A stretch of DNA of 15,175 nt from Echinostoma caproni (taxonomy: Eukaryota; Platyhelminthes; Trematoda; Plagiorchiida; Echinostomatidae): contig UZAN01046375.1 of NCBI GenBank assembly GCA_900618425.1, positions 2,600 through 17,774 on the forward strand, written 5' to 3'. Of this stretch, positions 1 to 8,613 are shown piece after piece (position 1 is the first letter of the stretch; the number at the start of each line of letters is the position of its first letter). The notes beneath the pieces are model-generated. The model was not told where the DNA came from. It ran no database searches and saw nothing but the letters and a program-made list of their open reading frames with translations. Made by a program: the position numbers and the translations under genes.

Positions 1-59
1 AACAGGAAAAGTTGAGAGTGGGATCAAATAGAACATTTAGAATTTCAGTGGACTAATGT

Positions 60-885
60 TGCAGAGAAAATGACAAGATGCACGAACCGCATTGTTTAAG
101 ATTCTCAGGTATTTCACTCAGTGTCTGTAACCATCGGCTATGATCATCTCGAGGTCCCCAATCCAGAGAGCCTAACGGGACCGATGTGAGCCAGTCTCCT
201 GGTTAGGGTTTTCATACCCTCATGCCAGGTCTTAGGTTGACCACCCTTGGCTTTATTTACCCACCACCTCGTGCGGCGTGGCAACCTATTTGGTGACATG
301 CGTAACACGCTCCAACCAACATAATCTATGATGGTCCACCACTTGATCCAGTGGACAACCGCTGTTAACTAAAACTCTACGCCTAATCTCAGCATTGCTC
401 GTCTGGCTGCCCACCAGATTCGTGTCATGCTGTGTAGACAGCGGTGTTCAAACACCGGCAGTCTATCTTTGTCCTGTTTCCTTAATGGTCAATTTTCTGG
501 CCGAACTGCCGCGGTATACACTGGACACTTCACAGACCGCCGAATGTCGCGACGGTACCACAGATGTCTCAAGTTGGTGAATGCCAGCCTTACGTATGCG
601 AGCTGCCGCTTCATCTGTGATGCGTCCACCGGGTGAGATGTAGCTGCCCAAGTAACAAAACTTATCCACTTGCTCTATTACTTCCCCAGTTAGAGTTAGC
701 CTGGGTACTGGACCAACCCAGTCCTGTAGTATCATTTTACACTTTGAAGGTGCACAACGCATACCGAACATGGCTACACTAGCACTCAAACTTTCCAGAA
801 AAGCTTGCAACTTACCTGGATCTTCACTCGGTAACACAATGTTGTCTGCGTACTCTATCAGACAGTCTGTACCACCTGTGATCAA
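60..885 (-). mobile_element. RTE-like LINE remnant, 3' part
   Basis: A non-LTR retrotransposon remnant read on the minus strand. From 885 down to about 585 the frame is open and encodes the palm/thumb part of a reverse transcriptase. Below that the reading continues only by changing frame. In the alternative frames I recognise, in order, a region with the words NLRHLW and RRDIR (about 520-585), then IWWAARRA and LRRL-like residues (about 380-440), then RLPRR (about 265-290), as in the C-terminal extension of RTE-like elements of flukes. Weak similarity continues to about 60. The 5' side ends abruptly near 885-900, so endonuclease and RT fingers are missing: either 5' truncation on insertion or later deletion. 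Stop codons and frameshifts make it a dead copy. The family call is from remembered motifs, not a search; a broader LINE call is near certain. Confidence 0.85.
463..885 (-). pseudogene. reverse transcriptase fragment (RTE-like)
   Basis: This 140-residue open frame is the longest intact piece of the LINE remnant. In a living element it would copy element RNA into DNA at a nicked chromosomal site. Residues 12-15 are YADN, where active enzymes have YADD: the second catalytic aspartate is replaced by asparagine (codon AAC at 841-843), which should abolish metal binding and activity. Residues 40-50 (FGMRCAPSKCK) and 80-87 (GSYISPGG) are typical of the motif that follows the active site in fluke RTE-like elements. 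After residue 100 (about 585) the frame shifts and the remaining 40 residues are out of frame: the family sequence continues in a neighbouring frame. The apparent start Met lies inside the domain and is not a true start. Confidence 0.88.
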
Positions 886-2600
886 ACTACTGTGCTACCT
901 TCAACTCAATTAGATCTCAAATCAAGCTAGTTTCGTTATTTTCCCGTAGAAGGTGAAGGGCTGTAGCGTCTCATGCTCGAACCCCGTCAATCTATTCGGC
1001 TGATGCTGAAACCTGTATCAGGATACTTTAATCTCATACGATTGATTATTTTTTGATGAGTGAACTATTTTAAATTAATCACAAGAGATCAAGGATTGAA
1101 ACTCGTCTTCGTGTATTTGGTGTTTACATCAATACATTTAATGCTTATCCATGGATACTAATGTCTGTTTTGTACTTATCTGGCACGAAAATTCATTGAT
1201 TCATATACGTAAATTCATCATCCCCTTTGATACTTTATCAGATCTTTCTGGTGTAGTCTTACTCGAATTGAGAACAAAAAATCCTATGTCGGAATAAAAA
1301 TGTAATACAAAAGTTCCCTTCCAAAGGAAAATATGCACGCCTTTGGCATTACATCTTTTCATGAACTGGTTGACCGTTTTTGAGCATAGCATCGGCAAAT
1401 TTTCTTCACATTTAACAGTTTCACTTCATAATCATAAAAAAATCGCATCACTCCGATTGACCTGTGTTCGAGTGGTTTCAAAAAAGTTCCAACCAAGCCA
1501 TTACACCTTTTCCCATCAAACTTTAGCCAAAACCTGTAATTATTTAGCCAAAATCCGTACTCCTTTGACCTCGACTCACAAACTGGAGTCACGCCGTTGT
1601 AGGCGAGTCAGATCAAAAAGTAACGAAATATTCTGAAATCAACGGATGTTGAAAAAAAATTATTTTCTACAAATGTTGCTGTTTCAAAGCTTGGTTAAGA
1701 AATAAGGTGTGGGGATTGCATGCTGCAACACATGTGGATTGGAGAAGCTTTGACCAATCTGCCTGTATCGTCAAATCATTTGACACATCTCGTACAGCTT
1801 CAAGGTTTCTGTATAACACGCGATATTCCTAGGATTAAAAATCTGAAGTTTAACTCAAACGATACATTGTTATGCATTAACAAGTGAACTCTCTTCATCA
1901 GAAGGGGATAACAAACCGTTCGTAAAAGTACACCCTCATAACTATCATCAGTTTATTAACAATGCAATGTAAGTTATAATTACCACGGTCGAGGCTTGAT
2001 TATTACCGGATTTTGCTTATAGCTTCATCAGAAACGGTGCTCTAAAAGGATCTTTTGTGAGTAGTGTTTATTATGCTCGACCTTTTAATGTATCCATATG
2101 TCAAAAACAGAGTTCCCTTTCAGTGGATATATGACACGGTAAGCAAATGCCTTTTGATTTATTTCCGAGGCTTATGAATGCAAAACTATCTACCGTTTAT
2201 GGTACATATGAGACTTTTACTTCTAGTATTGTCGCACATTGTACAGAAACACTGAATCTGCGCGAGATGTATCAACTGGTTTGACGATACAGGCACATCG
2301 GATAAACTGTCCCCAATCAGCATGTCGTGCAGCATACAAAGGTCACACTTTCTTATTTCTTAACCGAGCTTTTAAACACCAATATTTATAGATACTTTTG
2401 ATCTGATTCGTCTACTGCGGTATGACTAAAGTTTGTGCGTCAAGGCTAAAGGACTACGGGTCTTGGCTAAAGCTTACTGGAAAAAGGTGTAGTATAAGAG
2501 ATACAGGGTCAATTGGGCCTAATTATCCGTAACCTTACTAGACCTCACATTGTCTGAGCGAATCGAGGCTGCTGGGGAAAAAATCGATCGAGGATATCAT
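886..2600. other. no gene recognised; AT-rich unique DNA
   Basis: Short open frames on both strands here (for example 1343-1636 plus and 1359-1592 minus) overlap each other, resemble no family I know and lack repeated codon structure. I take them as chance. The only weak signal is a tRNA-like B-box resemblance on the minus strand near 984-995, followed at 927-931 by a GAAAC on the same strand, which may be a badly decayed copy of the hammerhead-bearing repeat seen elsewhere. The rest shows no repeat or promoter I can support. Confidence 0.5.
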
Positions 2601-2604
2601 GTGA

Positions 2605-2680
2605 ACTTCAGTCGGATTCGAACCCACGCCACTGTACAGCGTATGCTGCGATAGTTGATCTACCGAGCGACGTGTACTTT
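2605..2680 (-). mobile_element. tRNA-derived SINE head
   Basis: On the minus strand 2614-2624 reads GGTTCGAATCC, an exact RNA polymerase III B box (T-loop of a tRNA), and 2654-2671 contains an A-box-like stretch (CGCTCGGTAGATC) at suitable spacing. The flanks do not form a proper acceptor stem, so this is a tRNA-related short interspersed element rather than a tRNA gene. No hammerhead core is visible downstream of the B box on the same strand (2530-2605), unlike other copies in the window. Pol III promoter function is inferred from the boxes only. Confidence 0.6.
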
Positions 2681-3640
2681 GTCGCTCAGCTTATGTGACA
2701 CTCGAGGTAGCCAAAAGACAGCAACTAAAACCGCAGCGCGGCTCATGATCCACTGGTGGAATTGAAAATATTTTCAAAATCTAATAAAGAAACGAGAGAG
2801 CTTCTAGTTTGTTCAGCACAAACTGAGCCGATGGTGAAACAGAACAACGACATTATCATACCAGGTTAACTAAAACGCATTGAGCTGTAGAAATAGACTA
2901 AGTGGACTCTGTGGTTCGTATTGAATGCACACGATCTGATCGAAAATAATATTCGACTAAAATTTGTAAGCAGTGGTGGTTCGGTGATAACTTCACCAAA
3001 TTATCATCCCGGAAGACGAGTGTTTGAATCCCACTATCACCGCCTGTCTTGTCCTATTATGTGTGTCGTATGGCAGCCTTTTGATTGGCTACTTCGCTCT
3101 TTCTGAAAATTGTATCATTATTTATACAATAAAAGGAAGTAAAAATGAAAGAAAAGTAAAAAAGAATGGACTTTAAAGACACAAATATGAAGATGGTGAA
3201 TGTTTGGATTAACCCATTCACTTATAGACACAGGCGTTCGTGACTATTGCTCATCATCTTGGGTGAGTTTTGCTCTTTGGGAGATCGTGAAATGATTTGT
3301 TCTCACCATTCCATGCACGGGTCGGGAATGAGTTTGAACGAATTTCAACAGGCACTGGTCAGAAATCACATGATCTAGGCAGTTTACAGACAGTTGGATT
3401 ACTGCTCGTCTGTTCAATATACCCCACCCCTTTCATTATCTGTTCAATTATCATGTGCTTAACCATTTGTTAAGATTAACTAAATTTTGGGATTTTGAAT
3501 GAAATTTAAATGGGTTTTATATGATGAATGTTTTCATTAGCCCATTCGATTTTTCACAGGCATCAGGCACTGTTGATGATGTTCGATATGTGTTTCACTC
3601 CCCACTGTTAACATACATTCAAATTTCGAGAGAATTATTT
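2681..3640. other. no gene recognised
   Basis: Unique AT-rich DNA. A small perfect hairpin lies at 3109-3130 (7-bp arms ATTGTAT/ATACAAT, 8-base loop), followed by a purine-rich stretch to about 3170. A B-box-like GTTTGAATCCC lies near 3023-3034 (plus) without a convincing A box. Open frames at 2921-3106 and 3521-3814 look like chance; the second runs straight through the opposite-strand tRNA-derived repeat. Confidence 0.45.
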
Positions 3641-3765
3641 CTAATGACTGACAAAGAGCACCAGAACAGCTATTTAAGAATCGTCAGGAGTGCATATTGT
3701 TCTGTATCAGGACTCGAACCACGTTCAATTAATTTTAACTTAGCCGAGATTTGGTCACTAGGCAA
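3640..3765 (-). mobile_element. tRNA-derived SINE with decayed hammerhead
   Basis: Minus-strand element. An A-box-like CTCGGCTAAGTTA lies at about 3736-3748 and an exact B box GGTTCGAGTCC at 3710-3720. A hammerhead 5' core follows 22 bases downstream (3681-3687). Beyond the core, the words TAGCTGTTC and GTGCTC match the region after the core in the copy at 5501, including the CTCTTTGTC/CTCTTTATC stretch. Order and spacing are those of the other copies. It is an old copy: stem II and the GAAA box are reduced. The conserved upstream extension of the 14128, 14838 and 9332 copies is not recognisable here. Confidence 0.68.
3650..3690 (-). ncRNA. hammerhead ribozyme remnant (stem II lost)
   Basis: On the minus strand CTGACGA (3681-3687) gives the 5' core, with C3, G5, A6, G8 and A9 present. 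It should be followed by stem II and GAAAC. Instead only about 8 bases separate it from a stretch reading AATAGCTGTTC, where the sister copy has GAAACAGCTATC. Stem II and most of the GAAA box have been deleted or scrambled, so self-cleavage is not expected. It was recognised by alignment to the copy at 5501-5541 rather than as a free-standing motif. Confidence 0.55.
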
Positions 3766-5390
3766 TCTGTTCATTAAAACAAATGTTTTACGTAACCAGT
3801 CAGCCATTTTTTGACTTCCGGGTACAAAATCTGCAGTCAAGATTACCACATTGGCAGTCCACTCATGACGGAATGAGATATCTATCATACATGGGGTCAG
3901 TTAAATCTTTCATAATATACGTGATTGCACTAGATTACACAATGTTGGGTTCCAAACTAGACATCTTTTCAAAAATGCAAATTTCTGAATGTGGACTGTT
4001 TGATTCTAGTACTCCGTGACATGATTACGAGTATCCAGCTCCGTGACACATATCATATCACAATCTATGCGCGTGATCGACTAACGCTCAGTTGCTCCGG
4101 TCCCTTTAGCTACCCATCTTCTTCCACAGTTCAGTTAACCAAAACTCGGGGGACATGAATGTCAAAAATATGCCCTATGTAAAGTGAATACACTTGTCCC
4201 GGTCTAATTCATTAGGTGCGAGAGTGTCATGGGCAAGTATCCATCCGTATGCCAATTCGACTCACTAATTCCGATCCGTTGCCAACGTCCCAGTTCGACT
4301 AGCATAACAGAAACTGTATAAAAGAGTAGCCGTCGATTATCTAGGATGGTATTCTAACCAGAAATGTCTATAACTTGCTAGTGCTGAGATGACTGCGCTC
4401 TTTGATTCATGTGATCTATCTACATATATACGGTTAGCGGTGCATACTGATCATTGCGATTGGTGTTGCAATTATACTACTTAAAACTGACAAGTAGAAT
4501 GTGATATACCAAATACATTTTGTTTCATATTTTATGCACTCATTTGCAAAATCCATGCAACACGGTTCTCTGCAATCTGTTTGTTTTTTTCCAATCAACT
4601 CAAAAATATTTCGTGCTTGCGTGGTCATGTCGTTCAGAACTCCTGATATCACCATTTTCCGATTTTCAAAATAAATTTCAGCGTTACAAAGCTCACCAAA
4701 TAAAACAAACTTACTTGGATTGTTGGTGTTAGTGTCAAACAATAGTACTCATTTCTTAAACAGTAGATTCTTCTTTTCTTGTAGTGTTATTGTATTTTTC
4801 CTCCGCACGTCACACTGTGACAACTTGTGTAGAAGGGTTGAACCATGGTTAGAAAATGCCAATTATGCCATCGAACTGAGAGTGATATACCATACAAAAA
4901 TACATGTGAATACGGTGTTTGGCGACAGAGAATTCGTCAACTATTGAATAGCAGATGACTACAAAGGGATTGGGTTTCCAGTTCGGTTCGATGAGTGGTT
5001 CAGCGACCTGGACCCAAGACAGTTCGCGACCGCCACAACAATAACGAAAACACAAAAACAATCCGTTCTTTTAGAATCTATCCCTTATTCTAATTAACTT
5101 ATGACATCTAGAAATATACTTTTACGGTGTTTTGAAACTTAGAAGACATTGGATTGCACTGCCTTGAATCAACTAGAATTCTGTTCCAATCAATCTAATT
5201 CACTTCAGTAACAACAACAAAAACAAGCAAAAGTTTTGTGCACAGTGAATTCAGAATTTTGGGTAACACGCATCATTTGGGTTTTCTGCCGAGCAGATTC
5301 TGACAAACTGGAAAAATCGATGAGTTTACTGTGTACGGTCAAACAGCTCTGTTCCAAACACTCACCATCTAAATTGATTGAGCCATTCGC
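3766..5390. other. no gene recognised
   Basis: AT-rich DNA with overlapping short open frames on both strands. The longest, 102 residues on the minus strand at 4434-4742, matches nothing I know. CTCCGTGACA occurs twice 38 bases apart (4012-4021 and 4050-4059). A TATAAAAG string at 4317-4324 could be a core promoter, but no gene follows it. I see no repeats or RNA genes with support. Confidence 0.45.
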
Positions 5391-5404
5391 ACAAGGTGAT
5401 AACC

Positions 5405-5560
5405 GTCGACCGTGTAGTTCAGGGGTAAAGGTTTGAAGACGCAACCCCAAAGGTTCACAGTTCGAGTCTTGACATGAGGACACAAAAAGTACGTGTACTG
5501 CTGACGAGTTCCAAACAGGACGAAACAGCTATCCAGTGCTCTTTATCTGTTCTCCCTCAC
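5405..5560 (+). mobile_element. tRNA-derived SINE carrying a hammerhead
   Basis: Plus-strand element with an A-box-like TAGTTCAGGGGTAAAG at 5415-5430 and a B-box core GTTCGAGTC at 5460-5468, then after 32 bases a nearly intact hammerhead ribozyme (5491-5541). The arrangement (Pol III promoter head, self-cleaving ribozyme in the body) is that of the schistosome Sm-alpha repeats, which are known to be transcribed and self-cleaved. The 3' boundary is uncertain: the match to the 3640 copy (CTCTTTATC/CTCTTTGTC) ends near 5548. The tRNA of origin cannot be named because the head is too decayed to fold as a full cloverleaf. Confidence 0.72.
5491..5541 (+). ncRNA. type I hammerhead ribozyme, core intact
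   Basis: CTGACGA (5501-5507) and GAAA (5522-5525) form the catalytic core; the C at position 7 of the standard numbering is the one tolerant site. Stem II is 5508-5511 with 5518-5521 (G-C, T-A, T-G wobble, C-G) and loop CAAACA. Stem III is minimal: A5525-T5532, then a C-A mismatch, loop AGCT; relatives have GTC where this has ATC. Predicted cleavage is after C5533. Stem I pairs 5495-5500 with 5534-5539 over six positions, one a G-U. Known hammerheads with one or two base pairs in stem III are poor as monomers and can work as dimers, so activity is plausible but untested. Confidence 0.8.
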
Positions 5561-5824
5561 AACCATTTCTATTCCCATTTAAAGAGGTGGTTTATCCTAC
5601 AGTGATTTTCTTTCATGCATGTGTTACATATTTGTCGAATGCACACATCTGCGCAATCCAGTATGCTTCTCGTTTCCTCCTCTTGAACAATTTTAATCAA
5701 TTTGATTGTGCTGTTTATTTCTTTGCTTGGTCTAAAGGCTGTTCCACGAACGGGATTCGTGTAGCTGGTTGTTCAATATCCCATTCAAGTGGATTTTTAT
5801 TTTCATATCATCATCATCCCGGCG
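5561..5824. other. no gene recognised
   Basis: A 167-residue open frame starts at 5536 and runs to 6039 on the plus strand. It begins inside the hammerhead-bearing repeat and crosses an opposite-strand tRNA-like head and a second hammerhead motif, and its product resembles no protein. I treat it as a chance frame through repeats. Confidence 0.5.
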
Positions 5825-5905
5825 AAGGGGTTTCGAACCTAAGGCCTGTAGGTCAATGGAATGATGATTGTCTATCGCTTGTTTACTGTCATCGTCTACC
5901 GGACT
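5825..5905 (-). mobile_element. probable tRNA-derived repeat head
   Basis: Minus-strand 5829-5839 reads GGTTCGAAACC, an exact B-box match. The A box is not clear; the best candidate is GACGATGACAGTAAAC near 5880-5900. No hammerhead core follows on the same strand. The A-to-B spacing is longer than in a tRNA, so this is either a decayed SINE head or an isolated T-loop-like match. Confidence 0.42.
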
Positions 5906-5949
5906 ATAAGATACGGTTTTGTATGCAAATTGCTTTTCATAGTTCGATT

Positions 5950-6003
5950 TTGACTGATGACAATGTGTCAATAGAAGTTGCTTGTGACACCGAAACGTTG
6001 AAC
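5950..6003 (+). ncRNA. Penelope-style hammerhead-like motif
   Basis: CTGATGA at 5954-5960 and GAAAC at 5992-5996 enclose a 6-bp perfect helix, GTGTCA (5965-5970) with TGACAC (5985-5990) and a 14-base loop. The sequence after the core, GAAACGTTGAAC, is the short loopless stem III form (AC/GT followed by T) known from hammerheads in Penelope-like retroelement termini. Against it: four unpaired bases precede the helix on the 5' side and one on the 3' side, and stem I is weak. I see no Penelope-type reverse transcriptase or GIY-YIG domain nearby, so if real it is a solitary terminal-repeat relic. Confidence 0.5.
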
Positions 6004-6189
6004 AATATTTTGCGCGTCAGAGAACCAACATTGTCTTAAGATCTGTTTTAGTAATCGCATTGACATGATTTAAAAAATGATGCTTGTTTGGAGACAGCCA
6101 CTGAATTTTTTGTCTAGCCTCAAACTATTCGAAATACTTGTGGCGAAAGATAATGAAAGCCTACAGAGAATGATTGAATGCATTCGAGA

Positions 6190-6600
6190 TACGACCATTG
6201 TGGGCGACGTTGCAATGGATTTTGCAAGTTAGCAAATATCAAACGGGGCTACTGTTGTACATGCTGACATTTCCAACTGGATGTCTAGGATTCAAGGGTA
6301 CGACGCAACTTCTGGCAGCGCACTCCAGCGGAGGGAATTTTCTTTAGGAACACGGATTGGAGCCTTTGACTCAGTGCGGCTTAGATACAACGTGGATGCG
6401 TAACCAGAGCACCCGTGTGGGAGCTTCTGGAGAGAGACTTGTCACTTGAGACCGTCGGGTTTGTTCTTGTTCTGATCACGGAAGTTCACACTCTCTCGTG
6501 TTACGGAACGGTGAAGAATAGAGAAGCCCGGTTGGGAGCTCGCTTAAGTGAAAAGACTCAAATGTTTGATGAGTACTCAACACTTTGTGCTCTGGTTTGA
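6190..6600. repeat. unclassified denser block, possible old repeat
   Basis: This stretch is more GC-rich than its surroundings. It has one open frame (6415-6600 plus, 61 residues) with no family resemblance. Its base composition differs from both flanks, which makes a decayed transposable element or an unrecognised exon the two main options. I see no terminal repeats, tail, splice-bounded coding signal or known motif that would decide. Confidence 0.3.
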
Positions 6601-6719
6601 GTATGTGCATCAACCACTAGGCTGGTGTTTGATGAGAAGTATCATATCTGGGTAGTCTGGGACATGGTGAATCATCAGCGTTGTGTGCAAGACAACCCAA
6701 AGTCTTTTACGTTCAAATT

Positions 6720-6830
6720 ACTGTTTGGTAGACTGAAGTCTTGGTCTTGGTGCGATTCAAACCAGCGCATGGATGCCGCCTACGCTTTTGTACAGCGCAC
6801 ACCCTACCAACTGAACTACGAAGCCACACC
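6720..6830 (-). mobile_element. tRNA-derived SINE, inverted partner
   Basis: On the minus strand the head has a very good A box, TAGTTCAGTTGG (6807-6818), and a near B box, GGTTTGAATCG (6752-6762). Between them it aligns to the plus-strand copy at 6985-7112 (shared words AAAAGCGTAG, ATCCATG/GTCCATG, TTTGAATC), and after the B box both end in a similar word, TCAGTCTACCAAACAG here and TCAATCTGCCAAACAT there. That shared end suggests one SINE family with a 3' end near 6720. No hammerhead core is evident, so this may be a second tRNA-derived family. Confidence 0.65.
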
Positions 6831-6984
6831 GATAGCACACTGATCTTTTCAACATTCAAATCACCAATTGGACTTACAGATTCAGATGGCATCCACCAAA
6901 GCTGACTGCCACGAAAGATTTTCCCTAGAATTTATCGCAGTCCATTGAATAAACTTCTAATGCTTGGTTAATTGTTTTAATGAT

Positions 6985-7112
6985 TGTTTGGCAGATTGAT
7001 GGTACAAAGTGCATAGTAGAAAAGCGTAGACCCTGTCCATGTGTGAGTTTGAATCCCACCGAGACTACGGAACTTTTCACAATTTCAACAGAAAATTTCA
7101 ATCTGCCAAACA
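6985..7112 (+). mobile_element. tRNA-derived SINE copy
   Basis: Plus-strand relative of the 6720-6830 element. A degenerate A box (GGCAGATTGATGG, about 6990-7002) is followed by AAAAGCGTAG and the B box GTTTGAATCCC near 7048-7060. The element is bounded by a perfect 14-base inverted repeat: TGTTTGGCAGATTG at 6985-6998 and its complement at 7099-7112. The right half of that pair is also the presumed 3' end of the sister copy, so the left half may be part of the decayed head or a coincidence of insertion. Confidence 0.58.
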
Positions 7113-7669
7113 TTTATTTGAACGATCTAACTTGTCGGCAGATGGATGATGAATTATGACTATTGGATTGGTTTAACTCGGGGTTATGGCTTCAGGGTGA
7201 CTGGTCGATGGATCAATAAACAGCTTCTTCCTACCGCAAAAAGTCGACATGGAACATCAAGTAAATCCGGACTTCATCCGCAAAGTTGGTTATCGTGTCC
7301 TGTACACCAAATGCAACAGTGTTAAACTGCGTACTGGCACCCAGTGAGAATTAATACGATTCCCAAAGAAACGTCAGAGGGCCCAATAGCCAAGCGTTCC
7401 AGACCAATTGCTCTCACTTCTACTGGTTTGAATTTGATGGAGCAATCGGTTCTGCATCGACTTCAGATATCCCTTTACCACCCCCGATGATACTTATTGG
7501 TTTGCGTACAAACATAATCGCTCTACATTAGATGCCATTTCCTCTCTAGTTCACTTCGTATGCAAACCCGAAAATGAGAAAGCCAAACATATGCATCGTG
7601 CATTTCTGGATTAGTCTTCCGCATTTGACTCAATTCCCCATTCTCTTCGACTGAACAAGTTCCGAACTA

Positions 7670-8170
7670 TTGACTGTCCCACTTCTCTTCTTCAATGACT
7701 TGCTGATTAATTTTCGCAAAGATATCAGTATGGTAAATTGGAAAGAAGACAGTCAACTGCATCACTCAATCGCTCGGTTGTACTTCAGGGTGCTGTCCTA
7801 TCACCCTATTGACTTGCCTGTTACTCCCCCTGTTCGACATTGTAAGTATGCGGACAATATCACCATTTCTGTTTCCGTATCTAATCAATCAGAACTGGTT
7901 GAGTATACAACAAACCTGTCCCACCTCGTTTCATATTCCACTTCATCCGGTCTTAATATTAATCCTGAAAAATGCCTTGAATGTATATTGACTCTTAACT
8001 GTTCCTCATCTCCTTCCGACGATGAACAGATTCATGGAAAGCCGATGAACAGGGTCAGCCATGTGAAGTACTTAGGTATCACACTTGAAAGTAACCTTCG
8101 CTGGTCCTTACATACCCAAACTGAAAGTTCTCTCATTTCAGATAGGAAGACTGCACCACTTCTGTTCTGA
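7670..8170 (+). pseudogene. reverse transcriptase fragment, palm (CR1-like)
   Basis: A 166-residue open piece holding the active-site end of the palm and the start of the thumb. Residues 60-63 are YADN instead of YADD, so the second catalytic aspartate is lost. Residues about 91-103 (SSGLNINPEKCLE) and 127-145 (NRVSHVKYLGITLESNLRW) are the regions after the active site in CR1/jockey-type LINEs of flukes. The first 40 residues are out of frame relative to the family, so the Met is not a true start. Near residue 150 the family sequence moves to the frame of the next segment. Confidence 0.85.
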
Positions 8171-8561
8171 CACATCGGTGATAAACTCGTTTGTTCAACA
8201 ATGTGTCCGCCCGATACCGCTTTACTGCTTGCCTGTAATTTTCCCTGGTTTGTTAAAGGCTGATTTCAAGTTACTGAGACGTGGCCTCTCCAAAGTTCCA
8301 TTATCTGTTCTAATTGGCTATATGTGTAATGCCCATATTGATGCATGCATAAAGATCAGTGACAATATCCTATCTAATTGCACCCATCCTCTACACATTG
8401 ATTTGTGTGCATGCAAATCCCACCCCTACACCCCTTCTAAGTACAAACTCATGTCGTCTCGCACATCTACATACAGATGCTCTTTGCTATCCTACCTTGC
8501 CCGGTCACTGACCGACAAGGAAAGTGTTCATTTTGAGTTTTCTAATGCACTTAGTAATTAA
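8085..8561 (+). pseudogene. reverse transcriptase C-terminal fragment
   Basis: Continuation of the CR1-like element in another frame. From about 8130 the residues KVLSFQIGRLHHF, then SFVQQCVRPIPLYCLPVIFPG, correspond to the thumb and the region after it. The C-terminal part, rich in cysteine and histidine (HPLHIDLCACKSHPYTPSKYK), ends at the stop codon 33 bases before the pentanucleotide tail. That distance is short for a 3' UTR but possible in this clade. The first 15 residues are out of frame. Confidence 0.82.
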
Positions 8562-8593
8562 TACACTATCATTCATTATAATTCACTAAAGCT

Positions 8594-8613
8594 TCAATAC
8601 AATACAATACAAT
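8594..8613 (+). repeat. LINE 3' tail, ATACA-type repeat
   Basis: Four near-perfect pentamer units end the CR1-like copy. CR1-like elements usually end in short tandem repeats rather than poly(A), which fits and fixes the 3' boundary. No target-site duplication can be named because the 5' end is unknown. Confidence 0.75.

Larger units (their letters stand above)
7200..8613 (+). mobile_element. CR1-like LINE remnant with (ATACA)n tail
   Basis: A non-LTR retrotransposon missing its 5' part. RT motifs in order, in changing frames: RPIALTS (from 7401), FAYKHNRSTLDAI (about 7500-7540), FLD-stop-SSAFDSIP (about 7600-7640), YADN (7847-7858), SSGLNINPEKC (about 7940-7975), NRVSHVKYLGITLESNLRW (about 8047-8103), then the thumb and C-terminus to the stop at 8559-8561. 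Frame changes occur near 7485, between 7640 and 7830, and near 8140. The 3' end is a pentanucleotide repeat, about four units at 8594-8613, typical of CR1-like tails. Everything upstream of about 7330 is not recognisable, so the 5' boundary is a guess. The copy cannot encode a working enzyme. Confidence 0.88.

Noticed and set aside
2025..2040. CATCAGAAACGG as a hammerhead core
   Set aside because: The two core words would be on different strands and adjacent, with no stem II.
4317..4324. TATAAAAG as a core promoter
   Set aside because: No gene follows and such strings are expected by chance in AT-rich DNA.
4434..4742. 102-residue minus-strand open frame
   Set aside because: AT-rich, no recognisable motif, an overlapping frame on the other strand, and no splice or promoter evidence. 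A small exon cannot be excluded.
5536..6039. 167-residue open frame on the plus strand, the longest in the window
   Set aside because: It begins in a hammerhead-bearing repeat, crosses an opposite-strand tRNA-like head and a second hammerhead motif, and resembles no protein.
6556..6650. TTTGATGAG words at 6563 and 6629 as hammerhead cores
   Set aside because: C3 is missing and no GAAA follows at usable distance.
6670..6690. Minus-strand CTGATGA near the 6720 SINE
   Set aside because: No GAAA box or stem II follows; a chance 7-base match.
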